From assembly GCA_022410635.1 (NCBI GenBank), contig JAJVDF010000252.1:298594-362593 (forward strand): a stretch of DNA of 64,000 nt, in the 5' to 3' direction. How positions within the stretch are numbered: position 1 is the first letter of the stretch; the number at the start of each line of letters is the position of its first letter. Shown one piece after another: positions 63,691-64,000 of the stretch. The notes beneath the pieces were generated by a model. That model was not told the DNA's origin. It did no database searches and saw only the letters and a list, made by a program, of their open reading frames with translations. Source of the DNA: Tretioscincus oriximinensis (lineage: Eukaryota; Chordata; Lepidosauria; Squamata; Gymnophthalmidae). Position numbers and translations under genes: made by a program.

Positions 63691-64000
63691 GATTGAAATT
63701 TTAAATCTTACTTGACACCGTTAAAGAAGATCAATATGGATTTATTAAAGGTAGGAAGATTGAAGACCCGATAAGGAACGCGGTTAATGTAATAAATCAC
63801 GCCAAGCTACAAAAGAGGAAAGTGGCATTGATAAAGTTAGATGTATATAAAGCTTTTGACTCAGTTAACCATCAGTACATAAGAAGAATTTGTGATGAGA
63901 TAGGATGTGGTTTAAATTTTACGAGAACAATAGCAAATTTATATAGTGATAATAGAGCTAGAATTAGAGTAAATTCAGGAGTCTCCGAATTGATTCAGAT
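63691..64000 (+). repeat. L1 ORF2 reverse-transcriptase fragment, runs off window
   Basis: It reads EDQYGFIKGRKIEDPIRNAV, then ALIKLDVYKAFDSVNHQYI and NLYSDNRARIRVNSGVSEL. QxGFIxGRxIxDxIR and the LDxxKAFDxVN catalytic box are diagnostic of L1 ORF2 (family knowledge). The frame is open from about 63718 to the window end, so this copy could be fairly young. Its N-terminal part is cut off by the SINE junction. Confidence 0.85.

Overview
The window is nuclear DNA from a squamate reptile, possibly a gecko, and covers the 3' part of one host gene, ADK (adenosine kinase), on the minus strand. Two ADK exons can be read with confidence: the penultimate exon (50365-50451), which carries the pfkB-family signature DTNGAGDAF, and the terminal coding exon (20533-20657), which ends in FPEKPDFH and a stop. 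A phase-1 intron of about 29.7 kb separates them. Everything above 50451 is the next upstream intron, with no further ADK exon seen. Everything below about 20200 is 3' flanking DNA. The squamate assignment rests on the vertebrate ADK sequence combined with Sauria-type tRNA SINEs with Bov-B-like tails, a Bov-B LINE fragment, CR1/L2-type and L1 LINEs, and a Penelope-like element. The narrower 'gecko' guess is inference.

Layout. 1-20.2 kb: intergenic DNA dense in SINEs, palindromic MITEs, LINE 3' ends, a hAT element with a perfect 8-bp target duplication, a Bov-B fragment, two adjacent mariner-type MITEs, and a nested palindrome plus segmental duplication at 12.2-14.0 kb. 20.5-20.7 kb: ADK last exon. 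20.7-50.4 kb: the last intron, with a split LINE, SINEs, a Penelope-like element (28.5-31.7 kb) containing an apparently exact 1,291-bp tandem duplication, a repeat-poor stretch (31.7-35.5 kb) that looks like conserved non-coding DNA, a GC-rich exon-like segment (35.5-36.25 kb), and an L1 3' portion carrying a GC-rich insertion. 50.4-64 kb: the upstream intron, with CR1/L2-type LINE remnants, SINEs, a 520-base assembly gap, and an L1 reverse-transcriptase fragment running off the window end.

The most interesting observation is a family of short hairpin elements built from the 3' tail of the Penelope-like element. Two copies (16198-16395 and 24162-24366) have the same inverted-repeat architecture and the same two ends, and each is flanked by its own perfect target-site duplication (13 bp and 11 bp). 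They therefore appear to have moved as discrete units. Their arms contain a conserved stem-loop motif (CTGAAGA, stem, GAAA) that resembles part of a hammerhead ribozyme core.

No CRISPR array, operon, ribosomal RNA gene or true tRNA gene was seen. Most open reading frames here are chance frames, or frames inside transposons or assembly gaps.
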